Below are positions 12,533 to 23,997 of a stretch of DNA of 64,000 bases, piece after piece. The position numbers and the translations under genes were made by a program. The notes under the pieces are model-generated. The model saw only the letters and a program-made list of their open reading frames with translations. It was not told where the DNA came from and ran no database searches. The first letter of the stretch is position 1, and each line of letters begins with the position of its first letter. Source of the DNA: Tamarix chinensis (Eukaryota > Streptophyta > Magnoliopsida > Caryophyllales > Tamaricaceae); contig CM060175.1 of assembly GCA_030549775.1 (NCBI GenBank), positions 33,521,262 through 33,585,261 on the forward strand, read 5' to 3'.

Positions 12533-13196
12533 TGTTCCTGTACTTACATGGATTGATAAAAGGCATGGTGTGAAACGAATTCTGATAAGAGATCAATTAA
12601 ATGATTAATCTGGACTACAATTGGGCCTTTGTACATTTACCCTGTTGATCATATACATTTATGAATATGCTCTTTTATGTTCTGCATGATTTATGTGTTG
12701 GCCTTAGTGATCAAGTCACCTTACTCAGTACTGGACCCGTACTGATACTACCTTGGTTGATGGGTTCTGTGATGATCCACTGATGGTGGGGAGCAGACCT
12801 CTTGTGCAGGTTTAAGATCAGATACTGTTTTGGGGTGGCAGGCCTGACTTGAGTGAGTAGGCAATCCGGAATTTGACCCATTGGGTTTTATCTTGTTTAA
12901 ATGTATTTCTATTTGGAAGTTACAAGTGTTATTTGAAACTTCAAGGGTATTGTAATTAACTCTTAATTTCTCATACTCTGATTTTGTGTATGATCTTTCG
13001 AATACTTTTATGAATTGTTAATTTGAATTTAACGTAAATCTTTTCTTTAGCCTTAGCACTTGGTACTGGAATGGTTGGAGAGAACCGGTCTGGTACTAAG
13101 TGTGGCGGTAACATTCCTAGAATTCACAGGTTTTAAGTGTTTCTATCTTAATTACTTCCGTTTTAAAAAAAATTTAGTGAATTTTGGGGTGTTATA

Positions 13197-13201
13197 GTTA
13201 G
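13197..13201 (+). repeat. Target-site duplication, right (GTTAG)
   Basis: Partner of 8329-8333; the interrupted E1 LTR sequence resumes immediately after it. Confidence 0.9.
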
Positions 13202-13699
13202 GGTTTGCATGGGGGATATAAAGTTTGCATGGGGATAAACTTTATGTATGAATAGTTATTTTGAGGTGTGAGAAAGGTGATGAAAGGGTTGTTTGGGCAT
13301 TGGAATGGGTTGCATGACAAATAGTATGTGGGATGATATAAGGGTCTATAGTTGACGATCTAGGGTTTTGTGTGGTGGTTAGGGTTTAGTATGGTAGTTG
13401 GGTATGTATGTGGATGGGTGTGTGTCTGATGAAGTAAAATGTGTTATTGAGGAAGTGAATGGGTAGGTGGTGAAAAAGTAGTGAGCTTGGGACCACACGT
13501 GGGGATATGAACTCTAATGTAAGTCTGGGAAAGAGGGAAGAAGGATGGGCTCAGTTAGGGCTTTATAGGCTTATGAGTGAGAAAGTTTCTTTTGGGGGAA
13601 ATAAAAGTAAAGGAGTTTAGCTATGCATGTCTAGGGTTTAAATTTCTGAATACGATACGTAAGACATTAATCATGTAAAGTAGAAGAGTATTAAGCCGG

Positions 13700-13992
13700 G
13701 CCTAGACTGATCCACCAGCATAAGAGTGGCTAGGTACTACAGTATCCTAGAGACTAATTCACCGACATATAATAGTGGTAGGGTATATTACCCTAGTGAC
13801 CGATCCACCGGTTATAATAGTAGGGGATCTCGAGCTCAATAAACCAAACCCTATAGTTTGTTAATATATGTAAAAGACACTAATACTTATAGTGGAACAT
13901 CGTGCGAGAAGGGGCCAGAATGATCCACCGGCATAAAATAGTGGTAGGGTATGTTATCCTAGTGACTGATCCACGGGCTAAAATAGTGAGGT
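13700..13992 (+). repeat. CCACCGG repeat array (E1 5' LTR)
   Basis: Three units (about 13704, 13750, 13797) and then two recognisable units (about 13916 and 13965), with the same GAGCTCAATAAA spacer between the blocks. One unit of the second triplet is missing relative to the other LTRs. Confidence 0.85.
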
Positions 13993-14735
13993 TCCCATAC
14001 TGGTATGGACTTGATAACAAGTATGGTGTGAAAATAAATTCGAGAAAGGATTAATGAAATAATTAATCCAGACTATATTGGATCTTGGCATTTTCACCTG
14101 AATGTTCTTTTGCCTTTATGTTATTATGTTGGACTTTATGCTCTTTTATTATTATACATTGTTTGTTTGAATTTTATATGTGGGCCTTAGTGCACGATTA
14201 CCTTACTCAGGACGTAGCGTACTGATCATCCTTTTTATGGGTGCTGCTCATTCCTACGAGCAGGAGGCTCATCTGGCGTGTTGTAGGTAGGAGATGCCTT
14301 CTTTGATGATATTGATTTCTATGGGACATCAGGCATGGGTGAGAGTTGATTATGGGCTGGATTAACCTTCAGAGTGGTGTGGCTGATTTTCCTTGCATAT
14401 GCTATTATTATCCTTATTACCTTTTTATTATGTTATGAATTCTAAAAATAATTTTAATGTCATGAACATCTTTCTACTTTAAGAAACTATCCCTTGTGTA
14501 TAGGTTATGTAATCATTCATGCATACTTTGATTATTGTTTTTGTGAACCTTGACTTATGTATTATTAAGGTTTGATGGAAATATTTTTTTAGCCTTAGAA
14601 CTTGGTATTGGAATGGTAGGAGTGAACCGGTCTAGTACTAAGTGTGGCGGTAGCATCCCCGAAATTTACAGTTTTTATATCTAGAAAATTGTGTTTAAAA
14701 AACAAAAAAAAAGTAAATTTTGGGGTGTTAAAAGT

Positions 14736-14747
14736 TGGTATAAGAGC
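14736..14747 (+). other. Primer-binding site of E1 (initiator Met tRNA)
   Basis: TGGTATAAGAGC differs at one position from TGGTATCAGAGC, the complement of the plant initiator Met tRNA 3' end used by most chromoviruses. It starts three bases after the LTR end. Confidence 0.8.
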
Positions 14748-14983
14748 AGTTGGTCTCATTGACCATGCTCGTTTCATAAATAAATTTGATTTATGAAGTA
14801 TTTATTGAATTTTGAAAAGGATTTCCCGCTCTAACTAAAAATCTTTCCATTTTAAAATTTCGAAGCCTGGCCATAGTGAGGAGTATAAGGGTAGATTAAG
14901 GTTTTCCCCAAAAAGGGGGAATCTTGCTAATATAATTTCAAACTAGTGGGTTTGTTTCTAAAATTATCTTTTTGTGCAGCTAA

Positions 14984-16070
14984 ATGGTAGCTAATGGAAG
15001 AATTAATTAATTGGAGGAGGCTATCACAACCTTCTTGGAGTTCAACCAATGATCTCAGGGTGTTAGAGAGGATTGGCTTCGGGGGTCATCGGACGTCATC
15101 CTCCAACATATTCTAGTGAGGAAGACCTGGTGGTCCTTGTGGGGTGGATTCGAGATCTGGATCGCACCTTCGAGGCTGTGGATTATCCACCAGACAGATG
15201 ACCTAGCATTGCAGCTTTCTACCTCCGGGGCATAGCAGACACCTGGTGGGTGGAGTACCATGCCCAAGACGGTCCTGCAGTTATGTAGGAGGCATTCAAG
15301 GCCGCCATTCGCACCTGATTCTATCCTAAGAGCCTAAGGAGGTACATGCTCCGAGAGTTCATGCAGCTGACGCAGGGAGCGATGATGGTTCGCCAATATC
15401 ATGCCCAATTTATAGAGCTCCTTCTGTTTGCTCCAAGGATTGCCTCTAACAAATACACAGTGGTCTTTTAGTTTCAGTAAGGACTAAATTTCAACATTCG
15501 CTATATGATGGGTGTAGTGCCTTTCACATATCTCACATCCCTGTAAGAGTGTGCTTGCATAGGAGACACGCTAGTCCATGAGTAGGATGCCATCCTTGGG
15601 AAGAGGAAGCCCTAGGATTAGAGCTCTGAGAGCATGACCTAGCCCAAGTTTGGAGAGTCCAGGAGGCCCCCACCGAAAGATCACAACAGAAGCCAAGGAC
15701 CCCCAGAGGATCAGTTTGCAGGAGGTGTAGCCGGAATCACCCAGGTAGATACTGCAACGACATATTGGCAACTTGCTAGAACTGTGGGAAGTTAAGACAC
15801 AGGGCGATAGAGTATTGAAAGCCACCTCGATTTTAGCAGCACTAGGCTTGATCATCTCAGTAGAAGGGATCCTTAATGTCCCAACAGTAGGCATATCAGC
15901 AACATTGTAAGAATTCATCCCAGTAGTATATTAGTGAGCATCTACTCCATCTAGTACCCCATCTCAAGAGATAAGGGGAAGACCTTAGGGATCCAGGCCT
16001 TATCATCAAAAGGGAGGCCAGCCAGGCGGACACCTGAATGTCATCAGTCAGGATGATGCAGATCGGTAGT
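14984..16070 (+). pseudogene. E1 gag, broken
   Basis: The ATG at 14984 gives MVANGRIN and then stops. The capsid-like gag domain is readable across stops from about 15080 to 15600: DLVVLVGWIRDLDRTFEAVD, AAFYLRGIADTWWVEY, FYPKSLRRYMLREFMQLTQG and VRQYHAQFIELLLFAPRI, the order seen in plant Ty3/gypsy Gag, which forms the virus-like particle. Stops include TAG where Gln fits (MxEAFKAAI near 15285) and TGA where Arg fits (IRTxFYPKS near 15317). No intact CCHC zinc knuckle could be identified before the protease. Confidence 0.8.
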
Positions 16071-16079
16071 AGGATGTCG

Positions 16080-16390
16080 TTACGGGTATGTTCACCATTT
16101 ATTCTTTACCAGCATATGTTCTATTTGACTTGGGTGCCATGTTGTCTTTTATATCATCTACATTTGCTGCTAAGGTTGGATTGTCACCATCTGCTAGAGT
16201 AGCGCTATTTGTGACGCTTTCGTAGGGTGACAGGATGGAGTGTAGTCAGATATTTTCCGACGTGGCCTTAGACATATGCGGGGTAGACTTCCTAGTAGAT
16301 TTGGTTAGGATGGACTTGAAAGAATTTGACGTGAGTTTGGGTATGGATATGTTGGGGAGGTACAAGGTAATTATTGATTGTGCCTAGGAA
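16080..16390 (+). pseudogene. E1 aspartic protease (retropepsin), inactive
   Basis: The frame reads TGMFTIYSLPAYVLFDLGAM, then SFISSTFAAKVGLSPSA and EFDVSLGMDMLGRYKVIIDC, the normal order of a Ty3/gypsy retropepsin between gag and RT. The catalytic Asp-Ser/Thr-Gly is changed to Asp-Leu-Gly (16138-16146), so the enzyme would be dead even without the in-frame TAG after VTLS. Confidence 0.8.
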
Positions 16391-16569
16391 TTGGTGATCT
16401 TGCAAGGCCCAAGGGGGACTAGGGTTTCGTACAGGAAGACTCAGCCCGAGTCAACCACTAAGGTAGTATCTATGGTCACTTTACACACTTCAATCCAAAA
16501 AGGGTATCCCTTATATTTATGTAGTTTGTAGGAGCTGAATAGACTTAACTACACTAGACAGTATTCCAG

Positions 16570-17320
16570 TAGTTAAAGAATTTTCAAATGTGTTTCTAGA
16601 AGAAATACCGGGCATGCCTCTAGTTCGAGAGATTGATTTTAAGATCGAACTAGTGCCCGGAGCCGATCCTATCTCAAAGGCACCCTACAGAAAGGCACCG
16701 GTTGAGTTGAAAGAGTTGAAGGCCTAGTTGGAAGAATTATTAGAGCATGGGTACATCAAGCCGAGTGTATCACCATGGGGAGCACTAGTATTGTTCGTGA
16801 AAAAGAAGAATGGTAGCCTCTATCTTTGCATCGACTACTGAGTGTTGAATCAGATGACAGTAAAGAACCGGTATCTACTTTTGAGGATCGATGATTTATT
16901 TGACCAGTTAAAGGGTGCTACGGTATTTTCCAAGATTGACTTGAGGTCTGGATATCACCAGTTGAGAATTGCCGATGCTGATATTATGAAGACTGCCTTC
17001 CGGACCCGATATGGACATTATGATTTTACGGTGATGCCCTTCAGACTTACAAATGCTCCCACAGTTTTTAATGACGAGGATATTTAGACCTTTCCTCGAT
17101 AAATTTGTGGTGGTATTCATTGATGATATTTTGGTGTATTCTCGGGGAAACGAGGTGAATGAGTAGCATTCATGCACTATTTTGAGTGTTTTGATGGAAC
17201 ATCACTTGTATGCAAAATTGTCAAAGTGTGGATTTTAACTTCAAGAGGTAGCATTTCTTGGTCACATTATATCAGCTAGAGGAGTCGCTGTGGATTCAGC
17301 TAAAGTTGTGGCAAACCCGG
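16570..17320 (+). pseudogene. E1 reverse transcriptase, broken
   Basis: It begins with [20 protein letters not shown] and runs through [37 protein letters not shown] and [13 protein letters not shown], covering RT motifs including the catalytic DD (FIDD, near 17121). The open core is 16842-17087. Breaks: a TGA in CIDYxVLNQ (Arg expected, CpG context), a TAG in ELKAxLEELL (Gln expected), a frameshift near 17060-17090, and a TAG in NEVNExH (Gln expected). The LTR chromovirus RT copies element RNA from the tRNA primer. Confidence 0.88.
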
Positions 17321-17399
17321 AATGGAAGCCCCCAATGAGCATAACAGAGATTCAAAGTTTCTAGGTTTGGCTGGATACTATAGACGATTTATGAAGAAA

Positions 17400-17842
17400 T
17401 TTTCCAAGATTGCTAGACCATCTACTAATCTTTTGAAGAAGTCTAAAAAATTTCAATGGGATGAGGCTTGTGAAGAAACTTTCTAAGAGCTAAAGAAATG
17501 GTTGACCTCTGCATCAGTGTTGACTTTACCCGAGGGGACTGAGGAGTTCGAGGTTTATAGTGATGCATCCAAGTATAGGTTGGGATGTGTGTTGATGCAA
17601 AAGGGTAAAGTGGTAGCTTATGCCTCACAAAAACTAAAGAAACATGAGTAGAATTATCCCACGCATGACTTGGAGTTGGCCACTGTTGTTTTTATCTTGA
17701 AGATTTGGAGACATCATCTGTATGGGGCAAAGTGCAAATTCTTTACCGATCATAAGAGTCTCAAGTATATTTTCACATAGAAAAAACACAACTTGAGGTA
17801 GAGGAGGTGGTTAGAGCCCATGTAGGAATATGATATTGAGTT
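17400..17842 (+). pseudogene. E1 RNase H, split by a solo LTR
   Basis: Recognised from FEVYSDASKYRLGCVLMQ, then [25 protein letters not shown] and [13 protein letters not shown]: the Asp, Glu and Asp of an RNase H active site are visible. Stops at KHExNYPT, IFTxKKH, NLRxRRW and EPMxEYD are all TAG where family members have Gln. The domain is interrupted at 17843 by a solo LTR and continues at 22382 as ELTYYEGKTNVVVDALSKK. It degrades the RNA strand of the RNA:DNA hybrid. Confidence 0.88.
17838..17842 (+). repeat. Target-site duplication, left (GAGTT)
   Basis: Exact match to 22382-22386 on the other side of the solo LTR. Confidence 0.92.
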
Positions 17843-19018
17843 TGAAATGCCTCAAAAATTCTAATTTTAAAAATTATAGTTAAATAATATTTTATTAGGA
17901 AAATTATTTAAATAAATTATTTTCACTAAAATAAAAGGAAATTTATTAGGGCAAATCAAGAGAAATCTTATAAATATTAGGAGAAATTTGGGTATTTTAG
18001 CTAATTAAAGATTTTATTATAGAAATTAATTAAATGTATTATTTTATTTAAAATAAGAAGAAGAAAATAATTTCAAATTAATATGAATTTTATAATTAAT
18101 TTAATTTGAGAAAATTAGAGTGTTTTGCTAATTAAAATATAATTTATGGAAAATCTTTTAAAAATCCTTAAATTAGCCTAAAAAGGGATTTAAATATTAT
18201 TTTATTTAGATGTTATTATTTTTAAGTATTCCAAATATTTAAATTAATTTAATTACCCAACCGAATTATTTTTTTCCTTTCCTTTTTACCTTTTTCCTTT
18301 TTCTTTTCTTTTTCTCATTTTCTCTTTCTTTCTTCTTCTTTTCTTTTTCCTCTCCTCCCCGACCTAGGCCAGCCCAGTAGCCCAAGCCCCCTCCCCTTTC
18401 CTTCCTTCGGCGCGGGCCGTTCCTTCCCACGACCCATCTTTCTTTTTCTTCTCTTCCTCTGTCGACGTAGCTAAACACTACGTTTTGTTTATTTTCCATC
18501 AGCCGGTTCGTCGTTCTTTTCTTTCCTTTTCTACTGAACCGCCCAGTCAGTGTAGCCTTTTCTTTCTTCTTCCTTCTCCCTCGCCGCACTACATTTTGAG
18601 TCTTTTTCCCATCGAAACTCTGCGTTTCATTTAAGTCCTCCCCATCACCGCGCCGACCGACCCAGTTTCTTCTTTTTCTTTCTTTTTTTTCCTGGGCTGA
18701 CCGTTTCCCGCACCCCCTTCTTCTTCTTCACCAGCCCTTCACACCTTCTATCAACGTCGACCATTTCTGCCGCCCTCCTCCCTATTTTTTTGCCGTCGAT
18801 CATGCCCCGTTGACTATCCGTTTTGTTCCCGCCTCTTCCCTTTTTTTTCGACCACCCATTGACCCAAACCACGTCTCCCATTTCCCCGCACGATTCCCTC
18901 TCCCTTGGCCACTTGCAGACATGATCGGGAAAACGTGCGTCGGCTGCCCTCGTCAGCCAGTTACCACACTTGCCTACACTCCCCCACTTTCCCTTCAACC
19001 CTAACTTCCTTTCAAGCC

Positions 19019-19026
19019 TATAAATA
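19019..19026 (+). promoter_or_regulatory. TATA box of the second solo LTR
   Basis: TATAAATA in AGCCTATAAATACACC, about 1177 bp from the LTR start, downstream of the usual polypyrimidine tract (18260-18850). Confidence 0.65.
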
Positions 19027-19679
19027 CACCCTATAGTAGCGTTGAGTCGAGTTTTTTGGTTGATGTTCAGAATATACCTTCCTTCATGCCACCGCCCCTT
19101 TAGACACCACTTTCGCCGTCTCTGGCCAACACCGCCGGCTGTTCTTTTCGCATACCCCTTCCCTGCACCTCTCTCTAACTAACTAGACCATCCATACCCT
19201 TCGATTCTTCCTAAATAATCTACCCCGACCGTGCGAATTGCCCTTCGTAACCAAACCACTTTTTGCCATCGCCACCCTTCGAACCACCCTTAGACACCTC
19301 TTCCACTGCTCCTTTCACCTCCCAAATTGTGCTACAGACCCTCCTATATCTCCCCTACCTTTCTCTTCCTCTTTCTCCCTCTCTTCCTCTCTTCCTCTTC
19401 TCCTTCCCTATTTGGCCACCACCATTGCCGCCGTGCGCCGCCACCATCATTTTGTTCTTCTCCTTCTGGGCAATCATAATCACCCTTACTTCCACCCTCA
19501 TTCTTCTTATTTTGTTCCCAGCCTTCAACTTTTCTCCTTTTCTTTTCTTTTTCTGGCCACCGTGCACCACCGCTGGTGTCGCTTATCCCCGTCAACCTAA
19601 GGTTGAACCCTAGACCCTCTCAACCCTTTTTCCTATTTTTACAAGCCTTAAATTATTTTATATCAATTATTCTAATATA

Positions 19680-19866
19680 AATCCTATTATTATTATTATT
19701 ATTTCCATTTTTAATATGTATTATTATTATTTTTATTATTAATATTAATGTTATTATTATTATTCTGTTGAGGGCTGAAGCCCTATTGTCATTTTTAATT
19801 TGATTTTAGGACTCTTACCCTTATTATTTGTATTATTACTATTACTATTATTAATATGTTATAAGT

Positions 19867-19909
<43 letters not shown>

Positions 19910-20640
19910 TTATTATATCCTATTTTGAATTTCTATTATTATTATTATTCCATTATTATTAATACAAATATTTTACCATTAGTGTTGTTAATAATTTAGT
20001 ATTGTTATTGTTGTTGTTGTTGTTGTTGTTGTTATTATTATTGCTATTATTATTATTACTATCATTATTATTATTCTCAAGTGTTAGTATTATTATTTTA
20101 TATAGGGCTAAGACCCTATTCTGCTTATTTCAAATTTTAGCAATAGTATGATAAATATCACGTCTTATTATTATTAGGGTTATTAGTATTTTTATTATTA
20201 TTATTATTTATTCTTATAAGTTTTATTATTATTATTTATTAAGTTATTATTATTCCATGTAGGGTGGAAACCCTACTTCTTTTTATCTTCGATCATTATC
20301 TTTACTATTATTACCATTATGGTTACTATTATTTTATAATATTATTATGGCTTTTATCATTGTTAGTATTATTATGTCATCATTATTATTATTACTAAAT
20401 TTGGTTACTTATTTTTTTAATATTATTATTCATTTATATCATTTTAGTAAAGGGGCCGAATCCCTTATTTCACTTTGTTTTGAATAATGTCCTTGTTATT
20501 ATTACTATTACTATTATTATTATTCTTAATTATATTATCATTGATATTATTTTTAGTATCTTTGCTATTATTATCTTAGTATCATTATTATTATTATTAT
20601 TAGGGTAAAGTCTTCAACCTTATATTATCAGCTCTTATTA
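19680..20640 (+). repeat. ATT-rich tract with a series of NGAA hairpins (second solo LTR)
   Basis: This is the longest and cleanest copy of the tract. Palindromes are AGGGC-TGAA-GCCCT (19771-19784), AGGGC-TAAG-ACCCT (20104-20117, closing mismatch), AGGGT-GGAA-ACCCT (20271-20284) and AGGGG-CCGAA-TCCCT (20451-20465, closing wobble). They are separated by 150-330 bp of ATT/ATTA repeats, including a GTT run near 20005. Confidence 0.85.
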
Positions 20641-21279
20641 TATTCTATTATTTCTATATCTTTAAAAAAGTTAGTAATTAATTAATGTTTTCTTATTAAT
20701 ATATTATTATTTACCTAAAAACCTAGTCTTATAATAAGTTAGTGATTAATAATATTTTTGATAGGAGGGAGTCTAATTTTAGCTTTTTCCTCATAATAGG
20801 TGAAACCAGTCAAAGCCCTAAGGAGGCATAGGAGCGTGCTCCAAGACCGGTGTTGTTTTAGGTAAGGGGAGCTAAGGCCATATGTGTAATATGTGATTTT
20901 ATGCTATGCATGCCATGTGATATGAATTATAGTGTATTTCATGTGAATATTGTATAATTGTTATTAATATAGCATGATTATGGAGTTGAAGTATGTTTGT
21001 GTGAATAAAGTGTGGCATAAGAATTATGTGTATAATTGTGTTACTATTATTGTATGTTGTGGCCTTAAGACATAAATGTTAGGGTTGTAACATAATGATG
21101 GAGAATGTAACAATGTGGTGTTAGGGTTTTGCATGAAATGGTATTGTGTTAGGGTTGCATGGAGTCAGGGTTTGCATGGGAGCTAGGGTATCATGGAGTT
21201 AGTCATGCATGTTTGGGCAAATGTTTGTGAATAAAATATTTAAGACACTAATCTTTTAAAGTGGAAGATTATTGAGCCA

Positions 21280-21626
21280 GGTCCAGACTGATCCACCAGT
21301 CAGGAATAGTGGTTAGGGTTTTACCCTATATGTGACCGATCCACCGGTAATAATAGTGGTTAGGACATGATCTCCTATATGTGACCGGCCCACCGACAAT
21401 AATAGTGGGGTGACTCAAGCTCAATAAACACAAACTAGAATGACTAAGACTCTTAAAAGACATTAATTACTTATAGTGGAACACTATACGAGCAAGAACC
21501 AGACTGATCCACTGGTCAGGAATAGTGGTTAGGGTTTTACCCTATATGTGACCGATCCACCGGTAATAATAGTGGTTAGGACATGATGCTCTATGTGTGA
21601 CCGGCCCACCGGTTATAATAGTGGGG
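21280..21626 (+). repeat. 2x3 CCACCGG repeat array (second solo LTR)
   Basis: Six units at about 21284, 21333, 21382 and 21501, 21550, 21599, all at 49-bp spacing within triplets, with the CAAGCTCAATAAA spacer between triplets. Organisation is the same as at 12190-12532. Confidence 0.9.
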
Positions 21627-22381
21627 TGTTCCTGTACTCGTATGGATTTGACAAAAGGCATGGTGTTTATCGACTTCCGATAAAAGAAAGATTAAATAAT
21701 TAATCTGGACCTTTTTGGGCCTTATGTGTGGACTTGTTGATGATAGGCTATGGATTCTCTATATGCTTTTATGTATCATATATGTGGTTTGAAATTATAT
21801 GTTGATTATTATCCTGCATGATTTGATGTATTTATGTGTCGGCCTTAGTGCTTGGTTACCTTACTTAGTACATAGTGTACTAATCACCCTTTTCATGGGT
21901 GCTGCTCATTCCCATGAGTAGAAGGCTCTTTCTGACTTTGTGTAGGTAGGCGAGACATCAGTAGGGCTATGTGTTGAGCTTGAATTGGCTCAAGGTTTAA
22001 GAGTTGTGGCCATATTTACTCTTTATACGATGTATTTCCTTTTGTTGGTTCTTTTGTATTGGATTTATCCATTTTGATTTATTACCTTGTATTGAGTATT
22101 TCAAATGAATATTTTATGAGTTGTAAACTTATTTCTCTTTTGGAAATGAATTATAATTCTTTATGCATACTCTGATTTTGTTTTACAATCGATTTTAGTT
22201 TATCTTGACTTATAACTGATCGTTAATCTTTTCTTTAGCCATAGCACTTGGTACTAAAACAATCAGAGAGAACCGGTTTGATACTAAGTGTGGCGGTAAC
22301 ATCCCCAAAATTCACTGGTTTAAAATTAAGTGTTTTAATTACTTCCGCTTTAAAAAAAATAGTGAATTTTGGGGTGTTACA

Positions 22382-22386
22382 GAGTT
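22382..22386 (+). repeat. Target-site duplication, right (GAGTT)
   Basis: Partner of 17838-17842; also the first codons of the resumed RNase H frame. Confidence 0.92.
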
Positions 22387-23961
22387 GACCTACTATGAGG
22401 GCAAGACCAACGTGGTTGTAGATGCTCTAAGTAAGAAGACTTCATATTCTATGATGTGTCATGTGGTTGCTAACTGAACAATAAGAGAATTATCAGACCT
22501 AGAGATCGAAATGATTCAGCAGGGAGTCCTTGAAACCCACATGAATGCCCCGACTCTCACTCCGACTATATTCTAAGAGATCTGAGCTGGTCATGTTTGA
22601 GATGTTAAGCTAGAGAGAATTTGACAAAAGATGCAAAAAGGACAAGCAAAAGGACGAGGATGGCAGCATTTGATTCAGAGGTCGTTGGTGTGTACCCTAG
22701 AGTTGTCCATAGCTTAAGCATTGTATTATGGAGGAAGGACATCAAACTCCCTACCTCAGTTCACCAAGAAGGATCTAAGTTATATAAGGACCTCAAAAAG
22801 GTGTATTGGTGGCCACGTATGAAGTGGGAGGTGGAAGATTTCGTATCATGGTGTCTTGTGTGTCAGAAGATCAAGATTAAACATCGAAGACCAGCTGGGT
22901 TACTTCAGTCTTTGGAGGTGCCAAGGTGGAAATGGGCCTTTATTTCTATGGATTTTGTTAGTGATTTAGTTTGTTGTTGATAGATTGACCAAGTCGGCCA
23001 TGTTTATCCCTATGAAGTCCACTTAGAGTATGGAGCAGTTGGCGAACGCTTATATGAATTTCGTGGTTAGTCGTCATGGGGTTCCAGAGGACATCATTTC
23101 AGACTGAGATTTAAGGTTCTTCTCTCACTTTTGGGGAAAGCTATAGGAATTTTTAGGGACTAAGTTGAAGATGAGCACTACTTTTCACCTTTACATAAAC
23201 GGATAGACAGAACAATCTATCCAGACTTTGGAGGATATTTTGAGGGCCTGCGTGCTGGATTTACAGGGATGTTGGGAGGAGCGCCTACATCTGATAGAGT
23301 TTTCATATAACAATAGCTATCATGCCAGTATTGGGATGGCCCCCTTTGAAGCATTGTATGGACAAAAGTGCAGAACTCCTTTGTGTTGGATTGACATCAG
23401 TGAGATGATAATGTTGGGGCTATAAATGATGAAAGATATGACTTGGTAGGTCCAATAGATCTAGGATCGAATGAGAGCAGCTTAGAGCAGACAAAAGAGT
23501 TATTCTGATTAGAGGCATAGGGATGGAAATTTTGAGCCAGGAGACAAGGTATTGCTGAGGGTTTCACCTACTAAAAGGGTGCAAAGGTTTGGTAGGAAGG
23601 GAAATTTGAGCCCTAGGTATATTGGTCCCTATGAGATACTAGAGAGAGTGGGTGAAGTTACTTACCGGTTGGCTCTTCCTCCAGAGTTGGTAGGAGTGCG
23701 TAATGTGTTCCACATTTCCCAGCTACGAAAGTATGTTGCTAACCCATCACATGTAATCCAGCCAAATAAGATTGAATTGGATGATTCATTGACCTTTGAG
23801 GAGCGATCGGTGCGGATTCTCAACACTAAGCTACGAAAGACTCGTACGAGTGTGGTATCTCTTGTTAAGATCTTATGGAGTCGACACGAAATCGAGGAAG
23901 CTACATGGGAGACTAAAAACGATATGCGAGAAGCATATCTGAAACTTTTTTCCGCAGGTTA
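22382..23961 (+). pseudogene. E1 RNase H tail, integrase and chromodomain, broken
   Basis: After the RNase H tail comes the HHCC zinc finger (HQEGSKLYKDLKKVYWWPRM ... WCLVCQ; 22760-22870). The DDE core follows: VDRLTKSAMFIP, then IISD (TGA after the Asp), then NGQTEQSIQTLE. The open 23228-23425 covers FSYNNSYHASIGMAPFEALY. The 3' part 23552-23959 is an uninterrupted integrase C-terminal domain (SPRYIGPYEILERVGEV, NVFHISQLRKYV) plus a chromodomain-like end with PLVKILW-type sequence (VSLVKILWSRHEIEEATWE). About ten residues between MDFVSDL and VVDRL are missing. The chromodomain is thought to steer insertion into marked heterochromatin. Confidence 0.9.
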
Positions 23962-23984
23962 GATCATTCTTATCAAGTTTCTCC

Positions 23985-23997
23985 TTAAGGGGGTAGT
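23985..23997 (+). other. Second PPT-like motif upstream of the E1 PPT
   Basis: TTAAGGGGGTAGT, identical at its core to the true PPT but 115 bp upstream and followed by TGATTTAAG, not by an LTR. Element A has a comparable upstream motif (minus strand, near 62158-62172). Confidence 0.5.

Larger units (their letters stand above)
8334..13196 (+). mobile_element. Solo LTR (Tekay-like), nested in the E1 5' LTR
   Basis: A complete LTR of 4863 bp starts TGAAATGCCCC at 8334 and ends GGGGTGTTATA at 13196, flanked by perfect 5-bp repeats GTTAG at 8329-8333 and 13197-13201. No internal domain is present, so it is a solo LTR formed by LTR-LTR recombination. The host LTR sequence resumes in phase on the right (GGTTTGCATGGGGG). 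It belongs to the same family as the LTR at 17843, with which it shares its opening sequence, TATA position and repeat array, and is related to but distinct from the E1 LTR. Confidence 0.93.
5533..14732 (+). repeat. 5' LTR of E1 (interrupted by a nested solo LTR)
   Basis: It starts TGAAATGCCCC at 5533 and ends GGGGTGTTAAA at 14732, where the canonical end is TGTTACA. Removing the nested solo LTR and its TSD (8334-13201) leaves about 4.3 kb. In order it contains an AT-rich start, a polypyrimidine tract (5820-6130), a TATA box (6432), a C-rich segment (6480-7060), ATT-rich microsatellite DNA with short hairpins (7130-7740), TTAGGG-like G/T-rich DNA, and the CCACCGG repeat array (13700-13992). 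The frames called in it are compositional and not genes. Confidence 0.9.
17843..22381 (+). mobile_element. Solo LTR (Tekay-like), nested in E1 RNase H
   Basis: A 4539-bp LTR from TGAAATGCCTC to GGGGTGTTACA, with perfect 5-bp duplications GAGTT at 17838-17842 and 22382-22386. The E1 RNase H frame is cleanly divided, so removing the LTR and one GAGTT restores EFELTYYEGK-like order. No internal domain. It is closely similar in layout and sequence to the solo LTR at 8334 and keeps the canonical CA end, which the older-looking copy has lost. Confidence 0.95.

Noticed and set aside
15571..15918. 115-codon minus-strand frame
   Set aside because: Lies antisense to the broken E1 gag/linker region; the plus strand carries the recognisable Gag motifs.
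18266..18998. Lys/Arg/Glu-rich frames on the minus strand (also 5829-6185, 8950-9204, 24362-24784, 19344-19595)
   Set aside because: They are the antisense of the LTR polypyrimidine tracts. Each LTR yields different frames at the same place, so they are compositional.
14984..23961. Endogenous pararetrovirus as the source of gag-pol
   Set aside because: Integrase, chromodomain, LTRs, tRNA-Met PBS and TSDs are present and no movement protein or coat-protein region is seen; it is a Ty3/gypsy retrotransposon.
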